Shown: positions 46,312-54,144, counted from the stretch's first letter. The stretch: DNA of 64,000 nucleotides from Heterotrichella gracilis (GCA_032358255.1 JAULBX010000002.1:310001-374000), one strand, 5' to 3'. Notes: a model not told the origin generated them from the sequence alone. A program made the numbers and translations.

Positions 46312-46348
46312 CCACTTTTTACCACTTTACACCATTTTTTACCACTAT
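46312..46348 (-). promoter_or_regulatory. MraZ operator: four boxes at 10-bp spacing
   Basis: On the minus strand, AAAGTGG occurs at 46318-46312 and again at 46328-46322, followed by AAAATGG at 46338-46332 and ATAGTGG at 46348-46342. Every unit is exactly 10 bases from the next. The AAAGTGG core matches the known MraZ boxes (AAAGTG-type in mycoplasmas, TGGGN direct repeats with about one-turn spacing in E. coli). The array lies directly upstream of the -7 box of mraZ. Confidence 0.8.
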
Positions 46349-46638
46349 TGTTGAAAAAATGGCGGTTTTAAACAATGTTAATAAGCCTAATTATCAGTTA
46401 GTTAAAATACATTTTTGGCAGGAAACGCAGAATTGGCAAGGATTTAAAAAAGTGAGTTGGTAAAAAAGGTTGTTCATTTCTGAATAGGATCTGAACAGGT
46501 TATTAACAATTTAGGGATTTTGGTCGAAGGGCAAAAATAACCTTGACTTTTTGAAGGTCTTATCAAAAAAATTGACTGAAAATTAAATTTGAAATTACAG
46601 TTTGGTGATGTTAAAGAAGAGAAAAATGAACCTATTAC
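46349..46638. other. Non-coding spacer between mraZ control region and the 46639 gene
   Basis: About 290 AT-rich bases upstream of the MraZ boxes. I see no gene, RNA, repeat or terminator in it. A short open frame crossing 46227-46463 runs antisense through the mraZ start and its operator and has no protein-like composition. Confidence 0.6.
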
Positions 46639-46968
46639 TTAAATAAATCCATCTTTTTTAAAATAATCGATGATGGCATCGATGATGAGTTTATTTTGTT
46701 GCTTCGCGTCCAGGTGCGGTAAATTTTCTTTTAGTTTCCAGTGCGGCCAGCCGTCTTTATCTCTTCCCTCAAATTCATAAAATCCAAAGGGTTCTAATAA
46801 AGCGCAAATAGCAATGTGCATTACTTCCAACTTCTCATCCTTTTTATATTTTTTAAAAGGCTTGCTTAATTCCTGTAACCCGATGATAAATAAAATAGCA
46901 TCATAATCCATTTCTCCATCAAAACGTTCTTTCAATTTTTCCTGGAGTCGCTCCCAATCACTCTTCAT
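46639..46968 (-). CDS. Conserved hypothetical protein
   Basis: A 109-residue soluble, highly charged protein (MKSDWERLQEKLKERFDG, then EVMHIAICALLEPFGFYEF and DGWPHWKL). I know of no function. Its composition is that of a real cytoplasmic protein, with alternating helices and a Trp-rich segment DGWPHWKLKENLP. It lies 19 bases downstream of engB on the same strand, so they are probably cotranscribed. Confidence 0.75.
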   Translation of the reverse strand: MKSDWERLQEKLKERFDGEMDYDAILFIIGLQELSKPFKKYKKDEKLEVMHIAICALLEPFGFYEFEGRDKDGWPHWKLKENLPHLDAKQQNKLIIDAIIDYFKKDGFI

Positions 46969-46987
46969 AGATACTAGTCGTTAGAGT

Positions 46988-47665
46988 TTAGTCGTTAGTC
47001 TCAGTGTCATCAGATTCCTCTTCATCAAATTCTCCTTCGTTCATATCAGGTAATAAAGTTCTTGATTTTATTTCTTCCTGCTGATGGTGATGGATAAAAT
47101 CTAATAGGTCTTCTTTACCAACTTTTTTTTCTGAAGAAGTAATAAAACTATTTGGCAATTCATCCCACAACTTTAAAAGATCCTTCTCAATACTTTTAAT
47201 ATTTTTTGTAAGCTCTAGTTTAGAATTTTTATCCGTTTTGGTATAAATAATACTAAAGGGAATTTTATTTTCGCCACACCACAACATAAATTCACGATCT
47301 ATCTGTTGCAATGGCAAACGGCTATCAATCAATACAAACAAGCAAACCAGCGTTTCACGCTTTTTACAATAATCGTAAATAATAGTTTCTAATTTAGCAC
47401 GGTTACCTTTACTTGTTTTTGCAAAACCATATCCTGGTAAGTCAACTAAATACCAATTATCGTTTATTATAAAATGATTTATTAGTTGTGTTTTGCCGGG
47501 TGTGGCAGAAGTTTTTGCAAGTTTATTGTTATTGCAAAGCATATTTATTAACGAAGATTTACCAACGTTACTTCTTCCAATAAATGCAAACTCTGGTAAA
47601 CTTGGTTTAGGGCATCCAAAAATACTGGAAGCGCTTTGTTTAAATATGGCTTTTTTTATGATCAT
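46988..47665 (-). CDS. engB: Ribosome biogenesis GTPase EngB (YihA/YsxC)
   Basis: A 225-residue GTPase needed for 50S subunit assembly. The G1 motif GRSNVGKSSLIN, G2 region TSATPGKTQLIN, G3 DLPGYGFAK and G4 YTKTDK are all present, in the order and spacing of the family. The last 20 residues are an acidic tail (EGEFDEEESDDTETND) longer than in E. coli. It starts two bases after the stop of the acyltransferase gene, so these genes form one operon. Confidence 0.95.
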   Translation of the reverse strand: MIIKKAIFKQSASSIFGCPKPSLPEFAFIGRSNVGKSSLINMLCNNNKLAKTSATPGKTQLINHFIINDNWYLVDLPGYGFAKTSKGNRAKLETIIYDYCKKRETLVCLFVLIDSRLPLQQIDREFMLWCGENKIPFSIIYTKTDKNSKLELTKNIKSIEKDLLKLWDELPNSFITSSEKKVGKEDLLDFIHHHQQEEIKSRTLLPDMNEGEFDEEESDDTETND

Positions 47666-47667
47666 TT

Positions 47668-48609
47668 TTATTTTAGTATTCCTTTCTCAACTAAATAAGA
47701 ATGAAAATGTCTTTCTTTTTTACTTTGATAAACATCCGATATTTTTACTAGGATACCTGTCTCTTCCACATCGCCAAAGGTTGGATTAATGGCCGTTCCA
47801 AAACATTTCATGGTGCTGCTTAAGTTCATATATGCATTCACCAACGGCGGAATATTCTCGCCCAGGGCACGTACCAATTTGTTTAAATGTGCATGGCCGG
47901 CTTTGTAATCTAATTTCTTTAATTCGCTAATGAATTCCGACACATCTGTTTTAAATGTAATACCGTGAATTGGTGTTACTAATTTTTCAGGGTCAGGAAA
48001 ATAATGCAACATAAATGATAGAATATAATCTCTTGCAGTTATATTAAAATCGGTGTACATAGTTACTTTACCGTAAAAATATTTTTGTGACGGATTATCA
48101 ATTACCAAAGCACCTAAACCATCCCATAAATTATCTAAACTAAACAAACCTTTTCTAAATTGCTCGCTTGGCTGGTATAGTGGTTGAATAAAAGAACGTC
48201 CCAACTCAATCGTATAAGGTAAATACTCTTTGTAGAACTGCTCACTAAAATCAAAAAGTTCTGTAGTTGCCAATTGCACTTTGCTATTAATATATTCAGC
48301 ATCCTTACATAAAATAAAGCGGTAGGCACCTACTATTTCTTTATCCTCGGGGTTCCAAACCAATAATTGCTGGTATGGGTGCGAACTGGTATCGTATTCA
48401 TCAATATCTATTGCTTTACCAGTGCCGCCACCCGCGTGCCTAAAGGTAACTTCGCGCAACCTGCCAATTTCGCGCATAACGTTAGGCGAGTTGTGATGCG
48501 TTATTATATAAATTTCGTTATTGCCATTGTTGGTCTTGCGAACATACCGCTCTTTGGTCAATTCGGCCAACAGTGCTTCTTTACTAACTTGTTCAACAAT
48601 TTTTTCCAT
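47668..48609 (-). CDS. Hemolysin-like GNAT acyltransferase (OlsB/GlsB-type)
   Basis: A protein of about 313 residues in the putative hemolysin/OlsB-type acyltransferase group, with REIGRLREVTFRHAGGGTGK, then QLLVWNPEDKEIVGAYRFI and YTIELGRSFIQPLYQPS. Relatives transfer a 3-hydroxy fatty acyl group from ACP to an amino acid. In Bacteroides, GlsB does this to glycine to make glycine lipids. The O-acyltransferase partner is not adjacent, so the amino-acid substrate is open. The frame extends to 48657, but the ATG at 48609 (MEKIVEQVSKE) gives the expected start. Confidence 0.78.
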   Translation of the reverse strand: MEKIVEQVSKEALLAELTKERYVRKTNNGNNEIYIITHHNSPNVMREIGRLREVTFRHAGGGTGKAIDIDEYDTSSHPYQQLLVWNPEDKEIVGAYRFILCKDAEYINSKVQLATTELFDFSEQFYKEYLPYTIELGRSFIQPLYQPSEQFRKGLFSLDNLWDGLGALVIDNPSQKYFYGKVTMYTDFNITARDYILSFMLHYFPDPEKLVTPIHGITFKTDVSEFISELKKLDYKAGHAHLNKLVRALGENIPPLVNAYMNLSSTMKCFGTAINPTFGDVEETGILVKISDVYQSKKERHFHSYLVEKGILK

Positions 48610-48699
48610 AAGCTTAAGAGCCTGTTTAATATTTATTTGACGAACGTAAATATACAATTAAAATAGCCTTTTTTTAATTATCTTTAATGCATAATTCAA

Positions 48700-49299
48700 A
48701 TGAACATCTTGGCTTTTTATAAAAATTTAACCTCTGTATTTTTATTGTGTCTGACCAACTCTTTTTTAGGGCAAAATAATTATGTGTTTAATTTTGCTAA
48801 AATAGACGAACAATGTTCGAAAGGAGCGGCAGGACTACAAATAGACACCATTAAAACTACCGATATGTTAACTATCGACTGGAGCAATGGACAAAGTGGT
48901 GTATTCTCTATAAACGATCTTGATAAAGGAGATTATTCGGTACATGTTATTATTAAAGCACAACCGGATACTGTTTTGCTAACAAAAGTAGATACCACGA
49001 TTAAATTTAAGATCGAAAAAGTAGAATGTCCCGTTGTTGTATCTAATCAATTTACACCTAATGACGATAACTATAATGATCGTTTGCAAATTTATAATAT
49101 AGATAAGTATCCTAAGTTTGCCTTTTATGTATATAATAAGTGGGGGCAGCAAGTGCATTCGCAAAAAGAAAATTATATTCCATGGGATGGAACATGGAAT
49201 GGTATAAAGGTATTGGACGACACTTATTATTATGTTTTTTATTACGACGGCGGCGATAAGAATAAAATACTTAAAGGAGATATTACAATACTAAGATGA
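48700..49299 (+). CDS. Miniature T9SS type B protein with one SprB-like unit
   Basis: A 199-residue secreted protein. The signal peptide ends near NSFLGQ. Residues about 35-85 resemble a single degenerate SprB repeat: CSKGAAGLQID, then IDWSNGQSG, INDLDKGDYSVHV. The rest is a gliding-motility-type sorting domain (SNQFTPNDDNYNDRLQIYN, YNKWGQQVHSQ, DDTYYYVFYYDGG, GDITILR). The sorting domain makes up about half the mature protein, so little cargo is carried. The stop overlaps the ATG of a PorP gene (ATGA at 49296-49299), copying the arrangement of the giant adhesin. Confidence 0.88.
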   Translation: MNILAFYKNLTSVFLLCLTNSFLGQNNYVFNFAKIDEQCSKGAAGLQIDTIKTTDMLTIDWSNGQSGVFSINDLDKGDYSVHVIIKAQPDTVLLTKVDTTIKFKIEKVECPVVVSNQFTPNDDNYNDRLQIYNIDKYPKFAFYVYNKWGQQVHSQKENYIPWDGTWNGIKVLDDTYYYVFYYDGGDKNKILKGDITILR

Positions 49300-50252
49300 G
49301 GAGATTTATCTTATATATAATTTTATGTTTTTGTTCGGTGCAGATAAAAGCGCAACAGTTTCCTCAATACACCCAATTTATTTTTAATAAGATCGGCTAC
49401 AATCCCGCCGCATCAGGTACATCCATTAACGCGCCATACGAACTTATTTTTGGAGCAAGAACGCAATGGATAGGCTTTTCAAATAATCCCAAATCAGGTT
49501 TTGTATCTTTTAATTATAATTTTGTTCCAAAACGCGGTTACACCAAATGGCATAATGTTGGTATCTATATTGACCAGGACCAGGCAGGTAATTTTGTGCA
49601 TAATGATATTTGGTTATCCTACACCTTTCATTTATTGGTTACAAAAAAAACGATCATGTCGTTTGGATTATTTGCCGGCGTAAAACAATTTAAACTCACA
49701 AGAAATAATTTAGATAGAAATGATCCTGCGGTTGCAAATAGTAATGCATCTATTTGGGCTTATCCCGACCTGGTGCCCGGCATACGGATCACAAATAAAA
49801 AATTTTTTATGGATCTATGTTTACAACAGGCGTCTGTTTTTAAACAATCGGGTATTGGTGGACAAATAGGTTCACCATCAAGATTATTACCGCACTATAA
49901 TTTTAGTATTGGTAAAAAATTTAAAATAAATGATTTTGATAAATTAATGATTGCCCTCAATGCACATAGTCCTATTACAGGTTTACCTTCATTGGAGTTG
50001 AATATAATGAATTACTACAACAAACGTTTTGCTATAGGTGCTAGCATACGAAGCAAGAATTTTGTTTGTGCTATAGTGCAGTTTAAAGTATTAGAGAATT
50101 TAAATGTTGGTTTGGCCTACGACCTTTCTATAAACAAGGTTTTTAGAGCCTCGCCTAATACTGCCGAGATCATGGTAAGCTTCTCGCCCTTATTTGGCGG
50201 GGAATTGACCGAAAAGGTAACCCGAAGGAATGTAGCTGATTGTACTTTTTAA
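49296..50252 (+). CDS. PorP/SprF family type IX secretion membrane protein
   Basis: A 318-residue outer-membrane barrel protein with a signal peptide (ILYIILCFCSVQIKAQ) and the family start QQFPQYTQFIFNKIGYNPAASGT. It is clearly homologous to the PorP at 1885 (both have QxPQYTQ, NPAxxG, QWIG, and a YSYAYH or YNFVP barrel strand) but strongly diverged. Coupling to the small type B protein upstream suggests a dedicated pair. The last residues (EKVTRRNVADCTF) extend past the final predicted strand. Confidence 0.92.
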   Translation: MRRFILYIILCFCSVQIKAQQFPQYTQFIFNKIGYNPAASGTSINAPYELIFGARTQWIGFSNNPKSGFVSFNYNFVPKRGYTKWHNVGIYIDQDQAGNFVHNDIWLSYTFHLLVTKKTIMSFGLFAGVKQFKLTRNNLDRNDPAVANSNASIWAYPDLVPGIRITNKKFFMDLCLQQASVFKQSGIGGQIGSPSRLLPHYNFSIGKKFKINDFDKLMIALNAHSPITGLPSLELNIMNYYNKRFAIGASIRSKNFVCAIVQFKVLENLNVGLAYDLSINKVFRASPNTAEIMVSFSPLFGGELTEKVTRRNVADCTF

Positions 50253-50424
50253 GGTTGACCATATAAACCATTTCCCTTTTACTTTAATCCACTTAAAAAA
50301 CAAAAGCTACCACATTTAAGTAGTTGGTTTTATATTCCCTGCCATAGCTCTAATTTTACATCAGGATCTACTTTGTATCAAGGAACGATATCGAAAAAAG
50401 ATCAAACCTTTAAAAAACAAGACT

Positions 50425-51237
50425 ATGAGCTACCTAATGAACAACCAGCAAAAAATAAACGAGATTATTTTTGCTAAGAGAAATAAAAATTATGGTGCAT
50501 ACGCAATTCGTTCTTCTTATGGCAGTACCATATTTAAATCATTATCTATAATGATATTCGGATTTGGAACATTTATGTCTATAGCCTATTATTATAGTAA
50601 CAGGAATAACATGCCTGATCAAAATAACTCGCAATTGGTTATTCAGGATTCTTCGACTGTAACAATATTTAATCTTAAAAAAGATGAACCTGTAGAGAAA
50701 AAAACAGAAACTGAAACTAAAACAAAATCAGATCCTAAAACATCTGATGAAATTGCCAGAAGAATAACTGATTCTGCAATTGTTTCAACGAATTCGGTAA
50801 ATATAGATCATACTCCTGTAACAACAGGAACCGGTTCTGTTGCTACAACCGAAGTTCCTAATACAGGTGGCGGGACAGGTACTTTAACAATAGCTGGCAA
50901 TACAAACACCAATACTGTTGCTGAGCCATATTCTGTAGATACACCGCCTGAATTTGAAGGTGGCTTAAAAGCACTTTACCAATTTGTATCAAAAAATGTA
51001 AAGTACCCAGTTGTTGCTTCAGAATATGGCAAGCAAGGTTCGGTGTATGTAAAGTTTGTAGTAGATGAAAAAGGAAAAGTAGGCAATCTTACTTTATTAA
51101 ATAACGCAGGTTACGGAATGGATGAAGAAGCTTTGCGCGTGGTTGGTATGATACCCAATTTTAAAAGTCCGGCTACTGTAAAAGGGCATCCGGTAAAGGT
51201 ATATTATCAATTACCAATAAAATTTAAACTTAATTAG
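50425..51237 (+). CDS. TonB family energy-transducing protein
   Basis: A 270-residue protein that should couple the proton gradient to outer-membrane receptors. The N-terminus INEIIFAKRNKNYGAYAIR is the Bacteroidota TonB start. One membrane segment follows (about 33-55), then a Thr/Lys/Pro-rich periplasmic spacer and a TonB C-terminal domain from about 175: EFEGGLKALYQFVSKNVKYP, VKFVVDEKGKVGN and GMDEEALRVVGMIPNFKSP. No exbB, exbD or receptor gene is adjacent. The start is ATG 50425 or the ATG 12 bases later. An intrinsic terminator follows. Confidence 0.92.
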   Translation: MSYLMNNQQKINEIIFAKRNKNYGAYAIRSSYGSTIFKSLSIMIFGFGTFMSIAYYYSNRNNMPDQNNSQLVIQDSSTVTIFNLKKDEPVEKKTETETKTKSDPKTSDEIARRITDSAIVSTNSVNIDHTPVTTGTGSVATTEVPNTGGGTGTLTIAGNTNTNTVAEPYSVDTPPEFEGGLKALYQFVSKNVKYPVVASEYGKQGSVYVKFVVDEKGKVGNLTLLNNAGYGMDEEALRVVGMIPNFKSPATVKGHPVKVYYQLPIKFKLN

Positions 51238-51275
51238 TTTAGGGTCTGGTTAAGGTGTGTTGTGAATATGTGTAA

Positions 51276-51304
51276 AAGGTCGGGACTGGTTTCCGGCCTT
51301 TTTT
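51276..51304 (+). terminator. Intrinsic terminator after the TonB gene
   Basis: AAGGTCGG (51276-51283) pairs with CCGGCCTT (51293-51300) through eight pairs, one of them G-T, around a 9-base loop. T-rich sequence (51299-51304) follows directly. Confidence 0.85.
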
Positions 51305-51381
51305 GTACTTTTATTTATACGAAATATATTTATGATTTAGTCCAAATATGCGAAGTAATTTTTCATTAAGACAATGAACAA

Positions 51382-51415
51382 AAATGTTTACGTAACCTTT
51401 GCTACGTAAACATTT
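51382..51415. terminator. Bidirectional hairpin/terminator
   Basis: A perfect 13-bp stem: AAATGTTTACGTA (51382-51394) and TACGTAAACATTT (51403-51415), loop of 8 bases, A-rich before and T-rich after. It is the second strong stop signal after tonB and lies only 15 bases before the first ATG of the next plus-strand frame, which argues against read-through expression of that gene. Confidence 0.75.
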
Positions 51416-51481
51416 TTTGAAGAATTATTAATGAAAAAGGACAAACAGATTGGATTAAATTTTATGTATATTTGGTATTCA

Positions 51482-52087
51482 ATGGCCAGAAAAGAACGGA
51501 GTGTTCAGCTACAACAAAAATTAATAGAGAACGCGAGCATCGAATTAAAAGATAAGGAAAGAAAACGCCATCTCTATAATTATTTTTATAAGCGAAGTAA
51601 GTTCTTTAAATTTTCGGTGTACCTGCGCATTACAACCATTGTGTTTGGTCTTTATATCGTATATTTTAATAAACTAGTAATAACATCGGTCGCTCAGGAA
51701 GTTGTTTCTGTATACGATGTTGAAGAAACACATTTTACCAAAAGATCCGATTCGCGCGACCATAAAAGTATTTATCTTACCACAACCCAAAACAATAAAT
51801 ACACTATTGACCTTTTAAAATCTAAGCCGGATGAATTTGCGGTTGGTGACAAGCTCTTTATCTCAAAAAATGTGTTCGGAAAAAAGACCTATGTACAAAA
51901 GGTAGGTGGCGAAACACTTAATATATTGGTAGAGCTAGCGCGCTGCAATAATTATTTAATTTTTGTTATTGGTTTTACCCTACTCTCTTTTATGTTAAAA
52001 GATGGCTTTGATTTTTTCAGCAAAGTTATTATGTATTCCGTTTTGTTCTTCGATCTTGTAGGCATAGTTTTTTATTTTTTATCCTAA
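51482..52087 (+). CDS. Hypothetical membrane protein
   Basis: About 201 residues that I do not recognise. A charged N-terminus (ARKERSVQLQQKLIENASIE) precedes one membrane segment (ITTIVFGLYIVYF), then an exported beta-rich loop (SIYLTTTQNNKYTIDLL, VGDKLFISKNVFGKKTYVQ), and two closing membrane segments (YLIFVIGFTLLSFML and VLFFDLVGIVFYFL). The frame opens at ATG 51431, but a candidate promoter box TATATTTG (51467-51474) and the terminator hairpin just before 51431 favour the ATG at 51482. A bidirectional terminator follows. Confidence 0.65.
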   Translation: MARKERSVQLQQKLIENASIELKDKERKRHLYNYFYKRSKFFKFSVYLRITTIVFGLYIVYFNKLVITSVAQEVVSVYDVEETHFTKRSDSRDHKSIYLTTTQNNKYTIDLLKSKPDEFAVGDKLFISKNVFGKKTYVQKVGGETLNILVELARCNNYLIFVIGFTLLSFMLKDGFDFFSKVIMYSVLFFDLVGIVFYFLS

Positions 52088-52109
52088 GCTTTCGTATTCT
52101 AAAAAAATA

Positions 52110-52141
52110 AAAACCCGTTCCAAATAATTGGAACGGGTTTT
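52110..52141. terminator. Bidirectional intrinsic terminator
   Basis: A perfect 13-bp stem AAACCCGTTCCAA (52111-52123) and TTGGAACGGGTTT (52128-52140), extended by one A-T pair, around an ATAA loop. An A-rich left flank and a T-containing right flank mean it can serve both converging genes. Confidence 0.88.
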
Positions 52142-52152
52142 ATGTATAGTAT

Positions 52153-52197
52153 GAGATTGCTTCGCTATCTCCCGATAGCTATCGGGACGCAATGACG
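52153..52197. repeat. Dispersed REP-like repeat with 18-bp palindrome
   Basis: GAGATTGCTTCGC (52153-52165) and GCAATGACG (52189-52197) form outer parts with complementary ATTGC and GCAAT. In the centre is the perfect palindrome TCCCGATAGCTATCGGGA. The outer text is of a type I know as a frequent intergenic repeat in many bacterial genomes. It lies in the tail-to-tail gap and ends three bases before the YqeY stop. Confidence 0.6.
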
Positions 52198-52200
52198 TTA

Positions 52201-52641
52201 TTACCCCAACAACTGTTTTACCAAAACAGAAACCATTTTATTATCTGCTTTACCGGCCAATGCTTTTGAAGCAGCGCCCATTACCTTGCCCATATCACCA
52301 GGACCAGTAGCTCCAACCGAAGCGATAATTTTTACCAGTTCTGCTTTCACTTCTTCTTCGCTCATTTGTTTTGGCAAATAGGCTTCCATTACCGCTGCTT
52401 GCGATAACTCAACTTCTTCAAGATCGGGACGGTTCTGGCTTTTATAGATCTCTGCAGATTCTTTACGTTTTTTTACTTCTTTTTGTAATGCTTTATTAAC
52501 GCTATCATCCGTTAAACCTTCAGGCGACGTTTTTAATAATAATATAACCGATTTTATACCGCGCAATGCTTCCAACTTTTTTGCATCCTTAGCCAGCATT
52601 GCTGTTTTTATTTCGCCGTTTATTTTTTCTTCAATATTCAT
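52201..52641 (-). CDS. GatB/YqeY domain protein
   Basis: A 146-residue helical protein: MNIEEKINGEIKTAMLAKDAKKLEALRGIKSVI, then EVKKRKESAEIYKSQNRPDLEEVE, QAAVMEAYLPKQMSEEEV and GDMGKVMGAASKALAGKADNKMVS. These are the full-length YqeY signatures. The fold matches the tail domain of GatB, which contacts tRNA in the Glu-tRNA amidotransferase; the role of free YqeY is uncertain. It is monocistronic with its own upstream promoter box. Confidence 0.93.
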   Translation of the reverse strand: MNIEEKINGEIKTAMLAKDAKKLEALRGIKSVILLLKTSPEGLTDDSVNKALQKEVKKRKESAEIYKSQNRPDLEEVELSQAAVMEAYLPKQMSEEEVKAELVKIIASVGATGPGDMGKVMGAASKALAGKADNKMVSVLVKQLLG

Positions 52642-52665
52642 ATTCGCTCTGTTTTAATTTATATA

Positions 52666-52700
52666 CAAAAATAAAAAAATTAACTACATGCGGAACCAAA
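52666..52700 (-). promoter_or_regulatory. Candidate promoter of the YqeY gene
   Basis: On the minus strand TTTG (52700-52697), a 23-base spacer and TATTTTTG (52673-52666) resemble the Bacteroidota promoter, with a spacer at the long end. The -7 box lies 24 bases before the ATG. Confidence 0.45.
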
Positions 52701-52703
52701 AGA

Positions 52704-52755
52704 TTTAACCACATAGACACATAGGATTATTTCTATGTTTACTATGTGGTTTAAA
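52704..52755. repeat. Short palindromic repeat (ACCACATAG family), copy 1
   Basis: The left arm contains ACCACATAGACACATAG and the right arm CTATGTTTACTATGTGG followed by TTTAAA. They form an imperfect inverted repeat with almost no interior. The same arms bound a longer copy at 53950-54104. Confidence 0.7.
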
Positions 52756-52769
52756 TTGTATTAAACAAA

Positions 52770-52796
52770 AAAAGCCACCCGATATGAGTGGCTTTT
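52770..52796 (-). terminator. Intrinsic terminator of the 52814 gene
   Basis: A 9-bp stem AAAAGCCAC (52770-52778) and GTGGCTTTT (52788-52796), read on the minus strand, runs into a long T tract. It begins 18 bases after the stop codon. Confidence 0.85.
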
Positions 52797-52813
52797 CTTA
52801 AAAAAATTTATTA

Positions 52814-53821
52814 TTAGTGACTAACAGTAATTTTACCAGTTTTTAAAGTTTGGTTAGCGTTACCAATTACACTGTACATGTATAAACCTGTTGTGTAAGC
52901 AGAAACATCTAACGTTAATTTACCTTCAGTTAAATTTTGTTTCGCAACTAATTTACCTGTTACATCATAAACTGCTACTTGTTTTGCTTCAGTATTTTCT
53001 GTAGCAAAATTTACAGTAGTGCTTGATGGGTTAGGGAAAACAACTAAGTTAAATGAAGTTGTGCTTGCCTCTTTAATACCTGTAGCCAATGGTTTGTGAC
53101 GCATAACTACTGTTTGAGTTGAAGTTCCGGCTAAAGACACAATAGTTGAAGTTGAAATTGAAAATAATGCCTCTTTTGTACCTACATTATAGTAATCCCA
53201 ATTTTTTTGAGTAACAACACCTGTACCTAAAGGTATAGTAAAATTAATTGTTTGAGATGTAACTACACGAATAGCGTTCGAAAAAAAACCTGAAGGTATT
53301 ACTAAAGTACCAGTTCCATCAGCAAGGGTAGAACTGTTGCCAGTAAAGGTTCCTGTTTGCGATAAAGCTGGAATTGTGATAGTTCCAGCTGTAGTAGAAG
53401 CACTAGTAGTATTTAAACTCATTGGGTAAGAAGCAGAAACTGCTGGTGAAGAATAGATCAATGTTGCTGCAAGAGCTCCTGCGGTGATGTTACCACCCCA
53501 ATAATTTAAACTGGTTGCGCTAGATTTATAATATGATAAGTTGCTTGCAGCCGAGCCAACTTGTACACCCGGAATTGGGTAAGAAGCATTAGCATTTGTT
53601 ACTGCGGTATAGTTATTTACAACAGAGCTATGTGTAACAATAGTACTGTAGTTCCATAATATACCAGCACCTGAAGCACCGGCAGTAATACCTGTAGAAT
53701 CACATTGGTAGGTTGAATACATATCTCCGTTTGCAGGAGAATGGTTTGGATCGGTTAAAGTTTGAGCGTTTAACGATAGACCCGCTAAAGCTGTAAAGAT
53801 TGATAAATAAATTTTTTTCAT
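52814..53821 (-). CDS. Secreted protein with T9SS type A sorting domain
   Basis: A 335-residue exported protein: signal peptide (MKKIYLSIFTALAGLSLNAQ), a central beta-rich domain of unknown function (residues about 20-255, rich in Ser, Thr, Ala, with NWDYYNVGTKEALFSIS), and a type A sorting domain from about 260 (NLVVFPNPSSTTVNF, VYDVTGKLVAKQNLTEG, TTGLYMYSVIG, TGKITVSH). The domain sends proteins through T9SS for release or surface attachment. It is a close paralog of the gene at 54268 along its whole length and probably arose by tandem duplication. Confidence 0.9.
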   Translation of the reverse strand: MKKIYLSIFTALAGLSLNAQTLTDPNHSPANGDMYSTYQCDSTGITAGASGAGILWNYSTIVTHSSVVNNYTAVTNANASYPIPGVQVGSAASNLSYYKSSATSLNYWGGNITAGALAATLIYSSPAVSASYPMSLNTTSASTTAGTITIPALSQTGTFTGNSSTLADGTGTLVIPSGFFSNAIRVVTSQTINFTIPLGTGVVTQKNWDYYNVGTKEALFSISTSTIVSLAGTSTQTVVMRHKPLATGIKEASTTSFNLVVFPNPSSTTVNFATENTEAKQVAVYDVTGKLVAKQNLTEGKLTLDVSAYTTGLYMYSVIGNANQTLKTGKITVSH

Positions 53822-53844
53822 GTTTTTTTGTTTTAGTATTTCAC

Positions 53845-53852
53845 CAAAAATA
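53845..53852 (-). promoter_or_regulatory. Candidate promoter -7 box (TATTTTTG)
   Basis: An exact TAnnTTTG match on the minus strand, 23 bases before the ATG at 53821. The flanking text (CTTGTTTTT, then a T-run, then TATTTTTGG) is shared with the box of the paralogous gene at 55296, so the upstream region was duplicated with the gene. Confidence 0.5.
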
Positions 53853-53949
53853 GAAAAAAAAACAAGTCCTTTTTAACTTTTTTGGGGTAAGTAGCTAAAA
53901 TGGAGGCGTTTTAACAAAGTATATGGGGTTTAAACCGGGGAATCAAATA

Positions 53950-54104
53950 TTTAAACCACATAGACACATAGGAATTTCATAGAATACGGATTTCAATTAA
54001 AAAAAGAGAAACATAGAATTTTTCTTCGCTGAGCGAAGAAAGCCATGTGAAATTGGCTGTTGGTGGTGTGTTTTTTCTTTTCTATGTTTCCTATGTGGTT
54101 TAAA
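53950..54104. repeat. MITE-like repeat (ACCACATAG family), copy 2
   Basis: A 155-bp element with inverted ends: ACCACATAGACACATAG on the left (within 53950-53972) and CTATGTTTCCTATGTGG, then TTTAAA on the right (within 54079-54104). The interior holds a perfect hairpin, TTCTTCGCT (54022-54030) with AGCGAAGAA (54032-54040), and AGCCA pairing with TGGCT (54041-54058). It has no coding capacity. It could be a non-autonomous transposable repeat or a REP-type element; I see no target duplication. Confidence 0.65.
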
Positions 54105-54115
54105 ATACAAAACAA

Positions 54116-54144
54116 AAAAGCCACCCTTTTTTGGGATGGCTTTT
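54116..54144 (-). terminator. Intrinsic terminator of the 54268 gene
   Basis: AAAAGCCACCC (54116-54126) pairs with GGGATGGCTTTT (54133-54144), one base bulged, loop TTTTTT. On the minus strand it runs into T-rich sequence. It shares the AAAAGCCAC core with the terminator of the paralog, but lies about 125 bases after the stop. Confidence 0.7.

Noticed and set aside
46227-46463. 78-residue plus-strand frame upstream of mraZ
   Set aside because: It is antisense to the mraZ start and covers the MraZ boxes and promoter; its composition is not protein-like.
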